Shown: positions 25,360 to 33,907 of the stretch, piece by piece | Numbering within the stretch: position 1 is the first letter of the stretch | How the letters are laid out: each line of letters begins with the position of its first letter | Assembly (NCBI GenBank): GCA_902786515.1 | Contig: CADADA010000030.1 | Coordinates: 1 to 38,897, forward strand | Direction: 5' to 3' | DNA from: an uncultured Lachnospiraceae bacterium | GTDB lineage: Bacteria; Bacillota; Clostridia; Lachnospirales; Lachnospiraceae | Length of the DNA stretch: 38,897 nt | Made by a program: the position numbers and the translations under genes | The notes under the pieces: model-generated | Databases searched by the model: none | Told to the model about the DNA's origin: nothing | What the model saw: the letters and a program-made list of their open reading frames with translations, nothing else

Positions 25360-26004
25360 TTACAGTATAAGAGAGCTGTTCGCTAATGCGGGCGGCTCTC
25401 TTTTAACATAGTCACAGTTAATAATATATTTTTTGTGTACCCTTACAAAACGGTTATCAAGCTCATCAAGTGTATTCGTAAGAGAATGCCGGCTGCAAGT
25501 AAATGCTCCATTAGGGGTATGAAAAATAGTGTTGTGAGACGAGGCCTCTATATAGATAATATCTTTATAATATAAAGTATAATACACACCATTTGAATCT
25601 CTGATATTAATATAATCAATCTTATAGTCTACACTATTTTCGAAGTCATCAATTGCTTTATGAATCGAAGAGCGATTATACGGTTTGATAATATAGTTAA
25701 AACAATGAATCGCATTGACTGCTCTGAAAATCTGTTCATTATATGCTGTAATAAAAATGATGGGAATAGTACTATACCTTTTTCTGGAGCGTATTTCTTC
25801 TGCAAAATCAAGTCCTGTTTTGTAACAGTCATCGCCTAATTCAATATCAAGCAGAAACAAATCTATAGTACGTTCGGTGCATATCTTCATTGCTTCCGTA
25901 TATGTATAAGAAATAATAACTGACCAGTCAGGTTTATATTCAGCAATTACTTCTTTTAAAGCCAAAGCCTGATTTTCATTATCTTCAAGTAACAATAGAA
26001 TCAT
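25360..26004 (-). CDS. Response regulator with shortened LytTR DNA-binding domain
   Basis: A 214-aa protein. The receiver domain (1-~115) has the acidic pocket E7/D8, phospho-acceptor D53 (LFLLDIELGDD), T in FITAYN and K in IIKPYN. The LytTR domain starts near 130 (INIRDSNGVYYTLYYKDIIYIEASS ... split as visible strands) and ends HKKYIINCDYVKREPPALANSSLIL after the second conserved block. AgrA-type proteins continue about 20 residues further, so the C-terminal strand is missing or replaced. The final ~14 codons are read from the htrA terminator region. No histidine kinase gene is adjacent. Weak ribosome site (GAAGAAAA) before ATG 26004. It may be functional, given its clear promoter and operator, or a decaying gene. 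Confidence 0.82.
   Translation of the reverse strand: MILLLLEDNENQALALKEVIAEYKPDWSVIISYTYTEAMKICTERTIDLFLLDIELGDDCYKTGLDFAEEIRSRKRYSTIPIIFITAYNEQIFRAVNAIHCFNYIIKPYNRSSIHKAIDDFENSVDYKIDYINIRDSNGVYYTLYYKDIIYIEASSHNTIFHTPNGAFTCSRHSLTNTLDELDNRFVRVHKKYIINCDYVKREPPALANSSLIL
25369..25405 (+). terminator. Terminator of htrA
   Basis: AAGAGAGC (25369-25376) pairs with GCTCTCTT (25395-25402), followed by TTTAA. The hairpin also lies within the last codons of the convergent response regulator gene. Confidence 0.75.
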
Positions 26005-26032
26005 TAATTTTCTTCAATCTTTTATATATGTA

Positions 26033-26061
26033 ATTATAAAAAACAAAAACTATATGGTCAA
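26033..26061 (-). promoter_or_regulatory. Promoter of the LytTR regulator gene
   Basis: On the minus strand: TTGACC (26061-26056), 17-bp spacer, TATAAT (26038-26033). About 30 bp before the regulator's start codon, and 10 bp downstream of the LytTR-type repeats. Confidence 0.75.
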
Positions 26062-26071
26062 TAAAAAAATT

Positions 26072-26101
26072 GTCGTTCAGGGCTTCTGAGACGTCGTTCA
26101 A
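26072..26101. promoter_or_regulatory. Pair of LytTR-type direct repeats (operator)
   Basis: GTCGTTCAG (26072-26080) and GTCGTTCAA (26093-26101): two 9-bp direct repeats with 12-bp spacing (21-bp period). LytTR regulators such as AgrA and VirR bind 9-bp repeats of the type [TA][AC][CA]GTTN[AG][TG] separated by 12-13 bp, and the core CGTTCA fits. The pair lies between the regulator promoter (minus) and a divergent lipoprotein promoter (plus). Confidence 0.65.
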
Positions 26102-26121
26102 GTCAAATTGCGTTGAAAAAA

Positions 26122-26150
26122 TTGAAATTATATCTTGCGGATGATATATT
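26122..26150 (+). promoter_or_regulatory. Promoter of the DUF5104-like lipoprotein gene
   Basis: TTGAAA (26122-26127), 17-bp spacer, TATATT (26145-26150) with upstream TG (extended -10). Divergent from the regulator promoter, with the LytTR-type repeats between them. Confidence 0.6.
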
Positions 26151-26256
26151 AAGACATAGTAATAAAATAATAATAGTTAGAGATAAGTATACTATTATTT
26201 TGTAATAATGGAAATATTGTTTAAGGCAATAATCAGATGTAGAAGGAAGGTGTAAG

Positions 26257-26763
26257 ATGATAAAGAAAGCTATAGTTTTGGTTATATTTAGTAGTTTTAT
26301 GATATTTTGTCTAACAGCATGTGCTTCTGTAATAAATGAATTAAAAGATAGTATAGAGAACGAAAAACATGCCAAAGAATTATCAGAAGAAGTTGTTGAA
26401 TATATCAATAACGATGACGTGGAAGGAATGAAAGAGCTTTTTTGTGAATATTATCAAAATAATTTTGAACTAGAGGAAGAAATAGAAGAATTTTTTGATA
26501 GTATAGACGGGAAAATAATTTCTTATGAGTTTGAGTATTCTGGAGAAATTGGCTCTATAAGAGACGGAAAATGGACGAAGCAATCCTCGTTAATAGACTT
26601 AGATAATATAAAAACTGATTCAGATAATGAGTATCATATATTTATTAGTGAATATCTGGTCTATAAAGAAGATAAAATGAAGGAGGGAGTTTTTGATTTT
26701 GAATTGAGAAATTCTGAAAGAAAAAAATTACATCAATTTATCATCAATAATCAATCTGAATAA
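26257..26763 (+). CDS. Lipoprotein, DUF5104-like
   Basis: A 168-aa lipoprotein. Signal peptide with lipobox LTAC (C22). The body contains an acidic helix (KELSEEVVEYINNDDVEGM) and the phrases FFDSIDGKIISYEFEYSGE, SIRDGKWTK and EYHIFISEYLVYKED, which resemble DUF5104 lipoproteins of Lachnospiraceae (function unknown; NTF2-like fold is a guess). AAGGAAGGTG precedes ATG 26257. It has its own promoter, divergent from the LytTR regulator, so regulation by that protein is plausible. A hairpin follows the gene. Confidence 0.78.
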   Translation: MIKKAIVLVIFSSFMIFCLTACASVINELKDSIENEKHAKELSEEVVEYINNDDVEGMKELFCEYYQNNFELEEEIEEFFDSIDGKIISYEFEYSGEIGSIRDGKWTKQSSLIDLDNIKTDSDNEYHIFISEYLVYKEDKMKEGVFDFELRNSERKKLHQFIINNQSE

Positions 26764-27145
26764 TATAAGCTGATAAGAGGTTGAAAGGTAGCTACGCACT
26801 TATGTAGTGTGTAGCTTTCCTTATAAATCAAAAGTAAAAGAAACATAAGGTTTAGATATGCCATATGTTTTAGGGATGTTTCTCTTGGTAAAATCTATGA
26901 ATGTATTGTGAGATTTGGCTTAATAAAACACTTATGTAGTTCAAGTGTATTGTTCTAAAATAATAACAAATAAAAAGAAAAATGAGACAAATACACTGTG
27001 CAAAAAGACTAAAAAAGTAATAAATATTTATTCAAATTGCAACAAAATACTCTTGAAAAACAAATATAATTTGCAAATCCTTACCAAAAGTTATATAGTT
27101 ATTGGTAGAGGTAAAAATATGAAAAAAAGAATTTTAGGAGGTATT
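26764..27145 (+). other. Intergenic region between lipoprotein gene and amylase
   Basis: Non-coding, AT-rich. It holds a hairpin AGCTACGCACT-tatgt-AGTGTGTAGCT (26790-26816; no T tract, possibly the lipoprotein gene's terminator), a 12-bp direct repeat CACTTATGTAGT at 26797-26808 and 26929-26940, and the amylase promoter at 27071-27099. No further gene is seen; an open frame running upstream of the amylase from 26945 lacks any ribosome site. Confidence 0.5.
27071..27099 (+). promoter_or_regulatory. Promoter of the amylase gene
   Basis: TTGCAA (27071-27076), 17-bp spacer, TATAGT (27094-27099). The predicted transcription start (~27106) leaves a normal leader for the start at 27146 but almost none for the alternative ATG at 27119. 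Confidence 0.6.
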
Positions 27146-30100
27146 ATGAGTAAAGCGAAATTAAAAAAAGTTTTAGCATTATCATTGTCTGCGGCGATGA
27201 TGTGCACATCGACAGCATGGGCTCAGACGGGAGCAGGCATAGTAAGTCAGCCATCAGCACTTAGTAATGATGCAGGACTTGCATACAAATTTACAACAGA
27301 TGATTCAGGAAAATTAGTTCCTACAGAAGATAGTCTTGCACTCGAATCTTTAAGTCAGGGTGCAGATAAAACGTTCTCATGGGATAACGCTACTGTATAT
27401 TTCTTATTGACGGACAGATTTAAGAATGGGAATACGTCAAATGATAATTCATATGGAAGAATGGATTATAAGTTTGGAGATACCAGAGCTACATTCCATG
27501 GCGGTGACTTTGCAGGTATCACACAGAAGATTGAAGAAGGTTATTTCGATGATTTAGGAGTAAATGCTATCTGGTTATCAGCTCCATATGAGCAGATTCA
27601 TGGATACATTGTAGGAAGTGACAGCGGAGATAACTATTATCATCAGTCATATCATGGATATTATGTACTCGATTACACAGAGACAGATGCATCATTTGGT
27701 ACTAAGGAAGAATTCAAAGAATTAGTAACCAAGGCTCATGAGCATGGAATAAGAGTTGTGATGGATATCGTTATGAACCATGCAGGATACAATTCTATGC
27801 AGGATATGAATGAATATGGATTTGGTACATTATTGTCAGGGTGGGATAGTTTTTATAAGACTCCGGTTGAGTCGAATATAAAACAGTACCATAGTCTTAT
27901 AGATTATAACAGTGACTCCACAGCATGGGGAAAATGGTGGGGAGGCTCATGGATAAGATCAGGAGTTGCAGGTTATCCTGACACCGGAGAAAGTGGTTCA
28001 GATTATACCAGATCATTAACAGGACTTCCGGATTTCAAGACAGAGAGCACTTCAAGTGTCGGAATACCTGAAATGTTAAAGACGAAGTGGACAAAAGAAG
28101 GAACTTATGATGCGAAGGTTGCAAAATATGGTTCATCAGGTACTGTAAGAACATATTTGGTAAAATGGCTCACTGAGTGGGTTGAAGAATATGGTGTAGA
28201 TGGTTTCAGATGCGATACTGCTAAGCACGTTGAGAAGGAATCATGGAAAGCTTTAAAGGATGCAGGAGTTGCAGCACTTAAGAAGTGGAGACAGAACAAT
28301 CCTTCAGCACCGGGAGCAAATTGGACAGATGATTTCTGGATGACAGGTGAAGCATGGGATCATGGTGTAGGATATGATGATTACTACACAGCAGGCGGAT
28401 TTGATTCTATGATTAACTTCTCTACCTGTGGAGGTGGAGCTATTGCTGATAAGTCAAAACTTGATGAAGTATACAGCGGATATGCAAATCAGATAAATAC
28501 GAATTCAAAATTCAATGTATTGTCATTCATGTCATCACATGATGAGGTACTTATGAGTGCAAGTAAGAGTGCAAAAGACATGGTTTACTATGGTACTGCA
28601 TTCCTTATGCTTCCGGGTGGAGTACAGATATATTATGGTGAAGAAACCCAGAGACCTATGGTTTCAGGAGTTGCATTTGACGGTTCCGGTGGAGCAGGTC
28701 ATTCACTTAGAAGTGATATGAACTGGAATTCCATTGATCAGGATTTACTTGCACATTATCAGAAAGTTGGTTCATTTAGAAATAACCACCTTGCAGTAGG
28801 TGCAGGTACACATAAACAGATTTCAGCTTCACCTTATACATTCAGTCGTGTATATGGTGATGATAAAGTAGTAGTTTCAATGCCAAATTCAGCAGGTACT
28901 TATGATATATCTGTAAGCGGCATTTTCGAAGACGGTTCAATGGTAACAGATGCTTACTCAGGTGAAGCTTATCAGGTAAGCGGAGGAACCGTATCAGTAA
29001 CATGTGATGATAACTGTACTATATTATTAGAGAGTGGCGGAAAACTTACTTCAAGCGTAAATGCATCAGGTAAGAAGACATACTCTACAGAAAAGGTAAC
29101 AGTTAAGTTGATCGCTTCACTCGCAACTGATACATATTACTCAGTAAACGGTGGAGAAAAGAAAGCATATGAAAATGGTGACACTATCGAAATCGGTGGT
29201 GGTACAGCATATGGTGAGTCTGTAAAGGTAGAGGTATTCGGTAAAGCAGAAGATGGTTCAGCATTAAGCAATTCTGCTACATTTACAAGAGTCGGTGAGC
29301 CGGTTATTTCTGACGGAGTATACCGATTGAAAGTAAAGAAGACAGAGTACACAAGTTGTCCGAACATATATGTATGGCAGACAGATGCAGCCGGTAAAGC
29401 AACAGAATTGAACGGTGCATGGCCGGGTCAGCTTATGACTGAAGATGGTGATTATTGGACATATGAAAATAAAGAAGCTGAAGGAACAGTCAACTTTATA
29501 TTAAATTACAGTGGCGCAAAGGATCCTGCAAAGGATTTATCATCAGAAGGATCAAAGATTTATAACAAAGATGGAAGCTTCACGGATATTCCATCAGGAA
29601 CTCCTTGCAAGGTTACTGCAAAGTTTGTAGATGCATCAGGAAAAGACATTTCCGGAGGAGCAGAAGTATATCGTGTCGGCAACGAAGGAGACTCATACGA
29701 GATAGCAGCAAGAGATATTGCCGGTTATACATTAAGTAAGACCGATGGAGAAGTAACAGGAAAGTTCACAAGCACACCGATTACGGTAACATTTACTTAC
29801 AATAAATCAGGTGAGATAGAGACAACAACGAAGGGACAGGACGAGACGACAACAAAGAAACAGGACGAGACAACAACAAAGGCACAGGAAGAGACAACAA
29901 CGAAGGGACAGGAAGATACATCAAAGATACAGGACGAGACAACAACAAAGACACAGGACGAGACAACAACAAAGAAGCAGGAAGAGACAACAACAGAAGA
30001 GGAAGAGACAACAACAAAGAAGCAGGAAGAGACAACAACAAAAGAAGAAGAGACAACAACAAAGGCACAGGAAGAGACAACAAAGAAGCAGGAAGAGACA

Positions 30101-30790
30101 ACAACAAAAGAGGACGAGACAACAACAAAGGCACAGGAAGAGACAACAAAGAAGCAGGAAGAGACAACAACAAAGAAGCAGGAAGAGACAACAACAAAAG
30201 AAGAAGAGACAACTAAAAAGCTTGAAATTACAGATGTGTATGTTTCAGATAACAGTGGCGCAGTAAGTGTTGGAGATTCTGTATCATTGAAAGTTACTGC
30301 AAAAGGTGGTTCAGGAACACTTAAGTATAAGTTTGCAGTAAGATCTGACTGGGATGATATTGTTAAGAATTATTCAACATCCAATAAAGCAACATGGAAT
30401 CTTACAGAGGCAGGAATCTTCAGCATAGTTGTATATGTAAAAGACGAGAGTGGTGCGGTTGTAAGCAAAGTTTTAAAGAACTATGTAGTCAACAGCAAGT
30501 TAAAGATAAGCTCGTTTAAGACTTCAAAGGCAAGCGGTAAAGCACGTATTAAGAATAAAGTGACACTGACCGTTAAAGCAAAAGGCGGAAGTGGAAGTTA
30601 TACGTACAGATTTGCATATAAGAAATCAGGTACAACGAAGCTTGTATATACGAGTGGATTCAAGGCAAAGAATAAAGTTATCTGGAAGCCTTCAAAAGCA
30701 GGAAAGTACACATTATATGTATATGTAAAAGATGCAAAGACAAATAAGGTTGTAAGAAAAACAATTTCTTCATACAAAGTAAAGAAATAA
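27146..30790 (+). CDS. Large secreted modular alpha-amylase (GH13, CBM26-like, MucBP-like, Thr-rich linker)
   Basis: A 1214-aa secreted amylase that hydrolyses starch-type alpha-glucans outside the cell. The signal peptide ends near TSTAWA. The GH13 barrel shows all four motifs: DIVMNH (I), GFRCDTAKH with nucleophile Asp (II), MTGEAWDHG with acid/base Glu (III) and FMSSHDE (IV). Next come a C-terminal sheet, a CBM26-like starch-binding module (IYVWQTDAAGK ... LNGAWPGQ), a MucBP-like domain (VTAKFVDASGKDISGG ... GYTLSKTDGEV), a ~130-residue Thr/Glu/Lys repeat linker, and two related C-terminal domains of triple-tyrosine type (KAKGGSGSYTYRFAY ... GKYTLYVYVKDA). No sortase motif. Start chosen at 27146 with AGGAGG at 27136-27141; ATG 27119 is an alternative adding nine residues. 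Confidence 0.94.
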   Translation: MSKAKLKKVLALSLSAAMMCTSTAWAQTGAGIVSQPSALSNDAGLAYKFTTDDSGKLVPTEDSLALESLSQGADKTFSWDNATVYFLLTDRFKNGNTSNDNSYGRMDYKFGDTRATFHGGDFAGITQKIEEGYFDDLGVNAIWLSAPYEQIHGYIVGSDSGDNYYHQSYHGYYVLDYTETDASFGTKEEFKELVTKAHEHGIRVVMDIVMNHAGYNSMQDMNEYGFGTLLSGWDSFYKTPVESNIKQYHSLIDYNSDSTAWGKWWGGSWIRSGVAGYPDTGESGSDYTRSLTGLPDFKTESTSSVGIPEMLKTKWTKEGTYDAKVAKYGSSGTVRTYLVKWLTEWVEEYGVDGFRCDTAKHVEKESWKALKDAGVAALKKWRQNNPSAPGANWTDDFWMTGEAWDHGVGYDDYYTAGGFDSMINFSTCGGGAIADKSKLDEVYSGYANQINTNSKFNVLSFMSSHDEVLMSASKSAKDMVYYGTAFLMLPGGVQIYYGEETQRPMVSGVAFDGSGGAGHSLRSDMNWNSIDQDLLAHYQKVGSFRNNHLAVGAGTHKQISASPYTFSRVYGDDKVVVSMPNSAGTYDISVSGIFEDGSMVTDAYSGEAYQVSGGTVSVTCDDNCTILLESGGKLTSSVNASGKKTYSTEKVTVKLIASLATDTYYSVNGGEKKAYENGDTIEIGGGTAYGESVKVEVFGKAEDGSALSNSATFTRVGEPVISDGVYRLKVKKTEYTSCPNIYVWQTDAAGKATELNGAWPGQLMTEDGDYWTYENKEAEGTVNFILNYSGAKDPAKDLSSEGSKIYNKDGSFTDIPSGTPCKVTAKFVDASGKDISGGAEVYRVGNEGDSYEIAARDIAGYTLSKTDGEVTGKFTSTPITVTFTYNKSGEIETTTKGQDETTTKKQDETTTKAQEETTTKGQEDTSKIQDETTTKTQDETTTKKQEETTTEEEETTTKKQEETTTKEEETTTKAQEETTKKQEETTTKEDETTTKAQEETTKKQEETTTKKQEETTTKEEETTKKLEITDVYVSDNSGAVSVGDSVSLKVTAKGGSGTLKYKFAVRSDWDDIVKNYSTSNKATWNLTEAGIFSIVVYVKDESGAVVSKVLKNYVVNSKLKISSFKTSKASGKARIKNKVTLTVKAKGGSGSYTYRFAYKKSGTTKLVYTSGFKAKNKVIWKPSKAGKYTLYVYVKDAKTNKVVRKTISSYKVKK
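29815..30210 (+). repeat. Tandem repeat tract encoding ETTTK-type linker
   Basis: About 17 imperfect units built on GAGACAACAACAAAG plus GAAGCAGGAA-type stretches (18-24 bp each) encode ETTTK(K/A/G)QE repeats. The high identity between units makes copy-number change by slippage or recombination likely. Protein role: flexible, probably wall-spanning linker between the catalytic half and the C-terminal domains. Confidence 0.9.
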
Positions 30791-30794
30791 AAAT

Positions 30795-30834
30795 AGCGGT
30801 GCGTTGATTAAAATGGTCAACGCACCGTTTTTTA
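30795..30834. terminator. Terminator after the amylase gene
   Basis: CGGTGCGTTGA (30797-30807) pairs with TCAACGCACCG (30817-30827) and is followed by TTTTTT. On the minus strand it also lies just past the cotJC stop. Confidence 0.92.
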
Positions 30835-30844
30835 AAATAAATAG

Positions 30845-31375
30845 TTATCTTCCACATCCTTTGTCAAAGGCCGGATTGCAGGCATAGAAATTTTTAGAAT
30901 TTAAGTCATCCTGTATCATTCTGAGCCCTTCGCCAAAACGTTGAAAATGGACAATTTCACGTGTCCTTAAAAATTTAATAACATCCCTTACATCTGGATC
31001 ATCTACAAGACGAAGGATATTGTCATATGTGGTACGGGCTTTTTGCTCAGCAGCCATATCTTCTACCATATCAGTAATCGGGTCACCTTTTGATTGAAAT
31101 TCACAGGCATTGAAAGGAACACCGCCGGCAGCCTGTGGCCATATTCCAAGAGTGTGGTCTGTAAAATACTTATCAAATCCGGAAGATTTAACTTCTGCGA
31201 CATCAATTCCACGGGTAAGCTGGTGAACGAGAGCACCAACAATCTCGAGATGGCCAAGTTCTTCAGTTCCGATATCATTAAGTAATCCGGCAACGCGGTC
31301 ATTAGGCATGGCGAATTTTTGAGACAGATATCTCATCGATGCCCCCATTTCGCCGTCAGGTCCACCGTACTTCAT
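30845..31375 (-). pseudogene. cotJC: cotJC (manganese catalase-like spore coat protein), 5'-truncated
   Basis: A 176-aa reading frame that matches CotJC from about its residue 28 on: it opens with KYGGPDGEMGASMRYLSQKF, whereas full-length CotJC has ~27 more residues in front (usually starting MW.YEK.LQ.P). The retained core keeps the likely di-manganese ligands: Glu in PDGEMGAS, Glu and His in TEELGHLEIV, Glu in AAEQKAR and His in REIVHFQRF. The first ATG (31375-31373) overlaps the stop of the recombinase gene (TAATG), with no ribosome site of its own. The 5' part is not found elsewhere in the window. Either a disrupted coat gene at an integration site or a fragment translated by coupling. 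The end LNSKNFYACNPAFDKGCGR is Cys-rich. Confidence 0.85.
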
Positions 31376-32829
31376 TAAGGGATAGTAAAAAAATATATAT
31401 CAAGCGAATCTGACGATTTATCATATATTATATGGTCAACAACAGAACGTATTATACCGGCTTTTAAAATCATGTCAGTATCATTATCAATCATTAAATC
31501 CATAACAGAGACCGCCTGACTGCTAACTCCTTCATTTGTGCCGGTTTCCTTTTTAGAAATCTCATTTAGTGATTTTTCCAGATTGCCTTTTTCGCTGATT
31601 AATGAAAGTTTGTTTTGCCTGTACTCTTCCAGTGTATCAATGCCGTCAATATAAGCCTGCCTGATTCGCTTCTCTTTTAAAATGATTTTTTGAAGCTTCT
31701 CTTTTATAATTGATGCAGTATCGTGTTCCACAGTATTTTCAGAAGCTTTTCTTTTAAACAGGATTTTAGCGCCGGCATTAAAGGTGCCGGCTAATGAGTC
31801 TAATACGGCAGACTCAAGCCTTTTCGCGGTAATATAATGACTCTCGGTGCATGAACCTTTAAAATAATTACCACATTGAAAGTGAGTAACCCTTCCATTT
31901 GCACGTTTGGCAACAAGAGAAGCACCGCAGGAGGAACATTTTACAATGCTGCTCAGCCAATGCTTTGTATAGACAGGGGAACGTGATTTATAAGGCCTGC
32001 TGATGGTTTGTATTCTGTTTTGAACCGCTGCAAAGTACTCCTCTGAAAATAGCGGAAGGTGTCTGCCTTTTGCAACAATCCACTCAGATGAAGCTTTGAT
32101 TGTATGGTCATCACGTTTTTGACGGTTCCACCTTACATTGCCGGCATAGAAAGGGTTTTCAAGAATGTATTTAACGGTCCGTACTTCAAAAGGATTTCCC
32201 GTACGGGTCCTGATTCCCAAAGGATTAAGCTCGCGGCAGATTTCAAGATATGACTTACCATCCATAAAATCTTTATAAATCTTTTTTACGACCATGGCTT
32301 CGTTTTCGGCAATTTCAGGGATGCCCGTATCATTATTACTTATGTAGCCATAGGGAGTCTGAGCCTGATATCCGCCACGCAGAGCCTTTTCAGTCATTCC
32401 ACGCATAACTTCACCGGATAGTCTTATAGAGTAATATTCGTCCATCCACTCGATAATCCTTTCAATCAGAGTACCAAAAGGACCGTCTGCAAGAGGTTCT
32501 GAGACAGATACGACGTCTACATTATTCTTTTTTAAGAGAGATTTATATACGATGGATTCCTCCTGATTTCGGGCAAAACGGGAAAACTTCCAGACTAATA
32601 TAATATCAAAGGGATGCTCCTTTGATTTTGCAAAAGCAATCATTTTTTGAAACTCAGGACGTTTATCAGCATGTTTTCCGGAAATGCCGTTCTCCGTGAA
32701 AATATGTTCATCCGGAAGAAAAATATCGTTCTTAATTGCATAATCGATAAGCAGTCTCTTTTGTGCATCAGGAGATAATTCCTCCTGCTTGTCGGTAGAA
32801 ACGCGTATATAACCGCAGGCTGATTTCAT
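31375..32829 (-). CDS. Large serine recombinase (integrase type)
   Basis: A 484-aa site-specific recombinase. The resolvase domain has the catalytic Ser in GYIRVSTDKQ, and GISGKHADKRPEF and LVWKFSRFARN motifs; a recombinase domain follows (~160-270), then a zinc ribbon (CSSCGASL ... FQCGNYFKGSC) and a coiled-coil C-terminus (~360-450). Such enzymes integrate and excise phages or genomic islands at short att sites. ATG 32829 is chosen because the resolvase domain begins there and AAGGAA lies upstream; 23 further upstream codons are hydrophobic and unrelated. Its stop abuts the truncated cotJC, so an att site is expected near 31370-31385. No other mobile-element gene is seen to the right, which makes a whole prophage within the window unlikely. 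Confidence 0.93.
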   Translation of the reverse strand: MKSACGYIRVSTDKQEELSPDAQKRLLIDYAIKNDIFLPDEHIFTENGISGKHADKRPEFQKMIAFAKSKEHPFDIILVWKFSRFARNQEESIVYKSLLKKNNVDVVSVSEPLADGPFGTLIERIIEWMDEYYSIRLSGEVMRGMTEKALRGGYQAQTPYGYISNNDTGIPEIAENEAMVVKKIYKDFMDGKSYLEICRELNPLGIRTRTGNPFEVRTVKYILENPFYAGNVRWNRQKRDDHTIKASSEWIVAKGRHLPLFSEEYFAAVQNRIQTISRPYKSRSPVYTKHWLSSIVKCSSCGASLVAKRANGRVTHFQCGNYFKGSCTESHYITAKRLESAVLDSLAGTFNAGAKILFKRKASENTVEHDTASIIKEKLQKIILKEKRIRQAYIDGIDTLEEYRQNKLSLISEKGNLEKSLNEISKKETGTNEGVSSQAVSVMDLMIDNDTDMILKAGIIRSVVDHIIYDKSSDSLDIYFFTIP

Positions 32830-32892
32830 AGAGCAGGTTCCTTTAATAGTTACATTTATAAAAAATATATGATATAAAAAATATGTTGATGC

Positions 32893-32921
32893 TTGCATAA
32901 TGATTAGGATGAATGTATGAT
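32893..32921 (+). promoter_or_regulatory. Promoter of the alpha/beta hydrolase gene
   Basis: TTGCAT (32893-32898), 17-bp spacer, TATGAT (32916-32921), upstream of ATG 32953. Confidence 0.5.
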
Positions 32922-32952
32922 ATTTATATAATTAACAAAAGAAGTGGTTTAA

Positions 32953-33882
32953 ATGAACAAAAGGAGAAAACTTATCAGGATGATATTGATAATTGTTGCA
33001 TGCATGGCGGTTCTAATGTTTTTATTATCGCTATGGATGGCATCATTTGTGATGACGGGAAAACGACAGACGCCGGAAGAAGCAATGAAGTGGCAGTCGG
33101 AGAGATATGATACCTCGTTTTATGAAAATCTTGTAAAGTCGGATTATACAGTATCAGGATATGAAGGATATGTTCTTCATGTACAACTGCTTAAGAATCC
33201 GGAAAAGACTGACAAATATATTATTCTTTCCCATGGTTATACAGATAATCACATAGGTTCATTAAAGTATGTATCAATGTATTTGGATTTAGGATATAAT
33301 TGCATTGTTTACGATTTGCGCGGTCATGGGGAGAATGCCCGTACGTTTACAACTTATGGGATTTTGGAAGGCAGGGATATTACCTGCCTTGTTGAAGATA
33401 CGTGGGAGAGGTATCCGGATATGACGATACTGGGTTTGCACGGGGAATCTCTTGGCGCAGCTTCGACAATTACGTCGTTAAAATACCGGCCGGATGCCAG
33501 TTTTGTGGTTGCTGACTGTGGTTTTTCGGACATTGAGAATGTGCTGCGTAACGGATATAAAAGTGCACATCTGCCGGGATTTTTGTTTGAAGTGGCAGAT
33601 GTTGGTGCGAGAATCCGCTATCATTATTCACTTAAAGATATGAGACCGATAGATTCATTGGATGATAATGAAATTCCGATATTATTTATTCATGGAGAAG
33701 CTGACAATTTTATTTTGCCGGAAAATTCCGAAGATATGTTTGAGAGAACAAAAGGGATTAAAGAATTCCATTTGATTTCCGGAGCGGGACATGCATATTC
33801 GGTTCTTACCGACCCGGTAACCTATAAGGAGTATGTGGCTGCATTTCTAGAAAAACTGCCGTTAGAAAATGATAGGCCGTAA
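32953..33882 (+). CDS. Membrane-anchored alpha/beta hydrolase
   Basis: A 309-aa alpha/beta-hydrolase fold protein with one N-terminal TM segment (~9-33) that puts the enzyme outside the membrane. The nucleophile elbow is GLHGESLGAAS (Ser), the acid is in FIHGEADNFI (Asp) and the base in SGAGHAYS (His); the oxyanion region is LSHGYTDNH. This pattern is common in Firmicute BEM46/FrsA-like hydrolases of unknown substrate. The ribosome site is weak (GAAGTGG). It overlaps nothing but is followed within 25 bp by the J-domain gene, suggesting co-transcription. Confidence 0.88.
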   Translation: MNKRRKLIRMILIIVACMAVLMFLLSLWMASFVMTGKRQTPEEAMKWQSERYDTSFYENLVKSDYTVSGYEGYVLHVQLLKNPEKTDKYIILSHGYTDNHIGSLKYVSMYLDLGYNCIVYDLRGHGENARTFTTYGILEGRDITCLVEDTWERYPDMTILGLHGESLGAASTITSLKYRPDASFVVADCGFSDIENVLRNGYKSAHLPGFLFEVADVGARIRYHYSLKDMRPIDSLDDNEIPILFIHGEADNFILPENSEDMFERTKGIKEFHLISGAGHAYSVLTDPVTYKEYVAAFLEKLPLENDRP

Positions 33883-33907
33883 AGTGTGCTCGGAATGGAG
33901 GATTAGT

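Noticed and set aside
26945..27145. N-terminal extension of the amylase
   Set aside because: No ribosome site, low-complexity residues, and the promoter lies inside it; the signal peptide begins at 27146 (or 27119).
29793..30212. Leu/Ser-rich minus-strand open frame
   Set aside because: It is the antisense of the ETTTK repeat tract.
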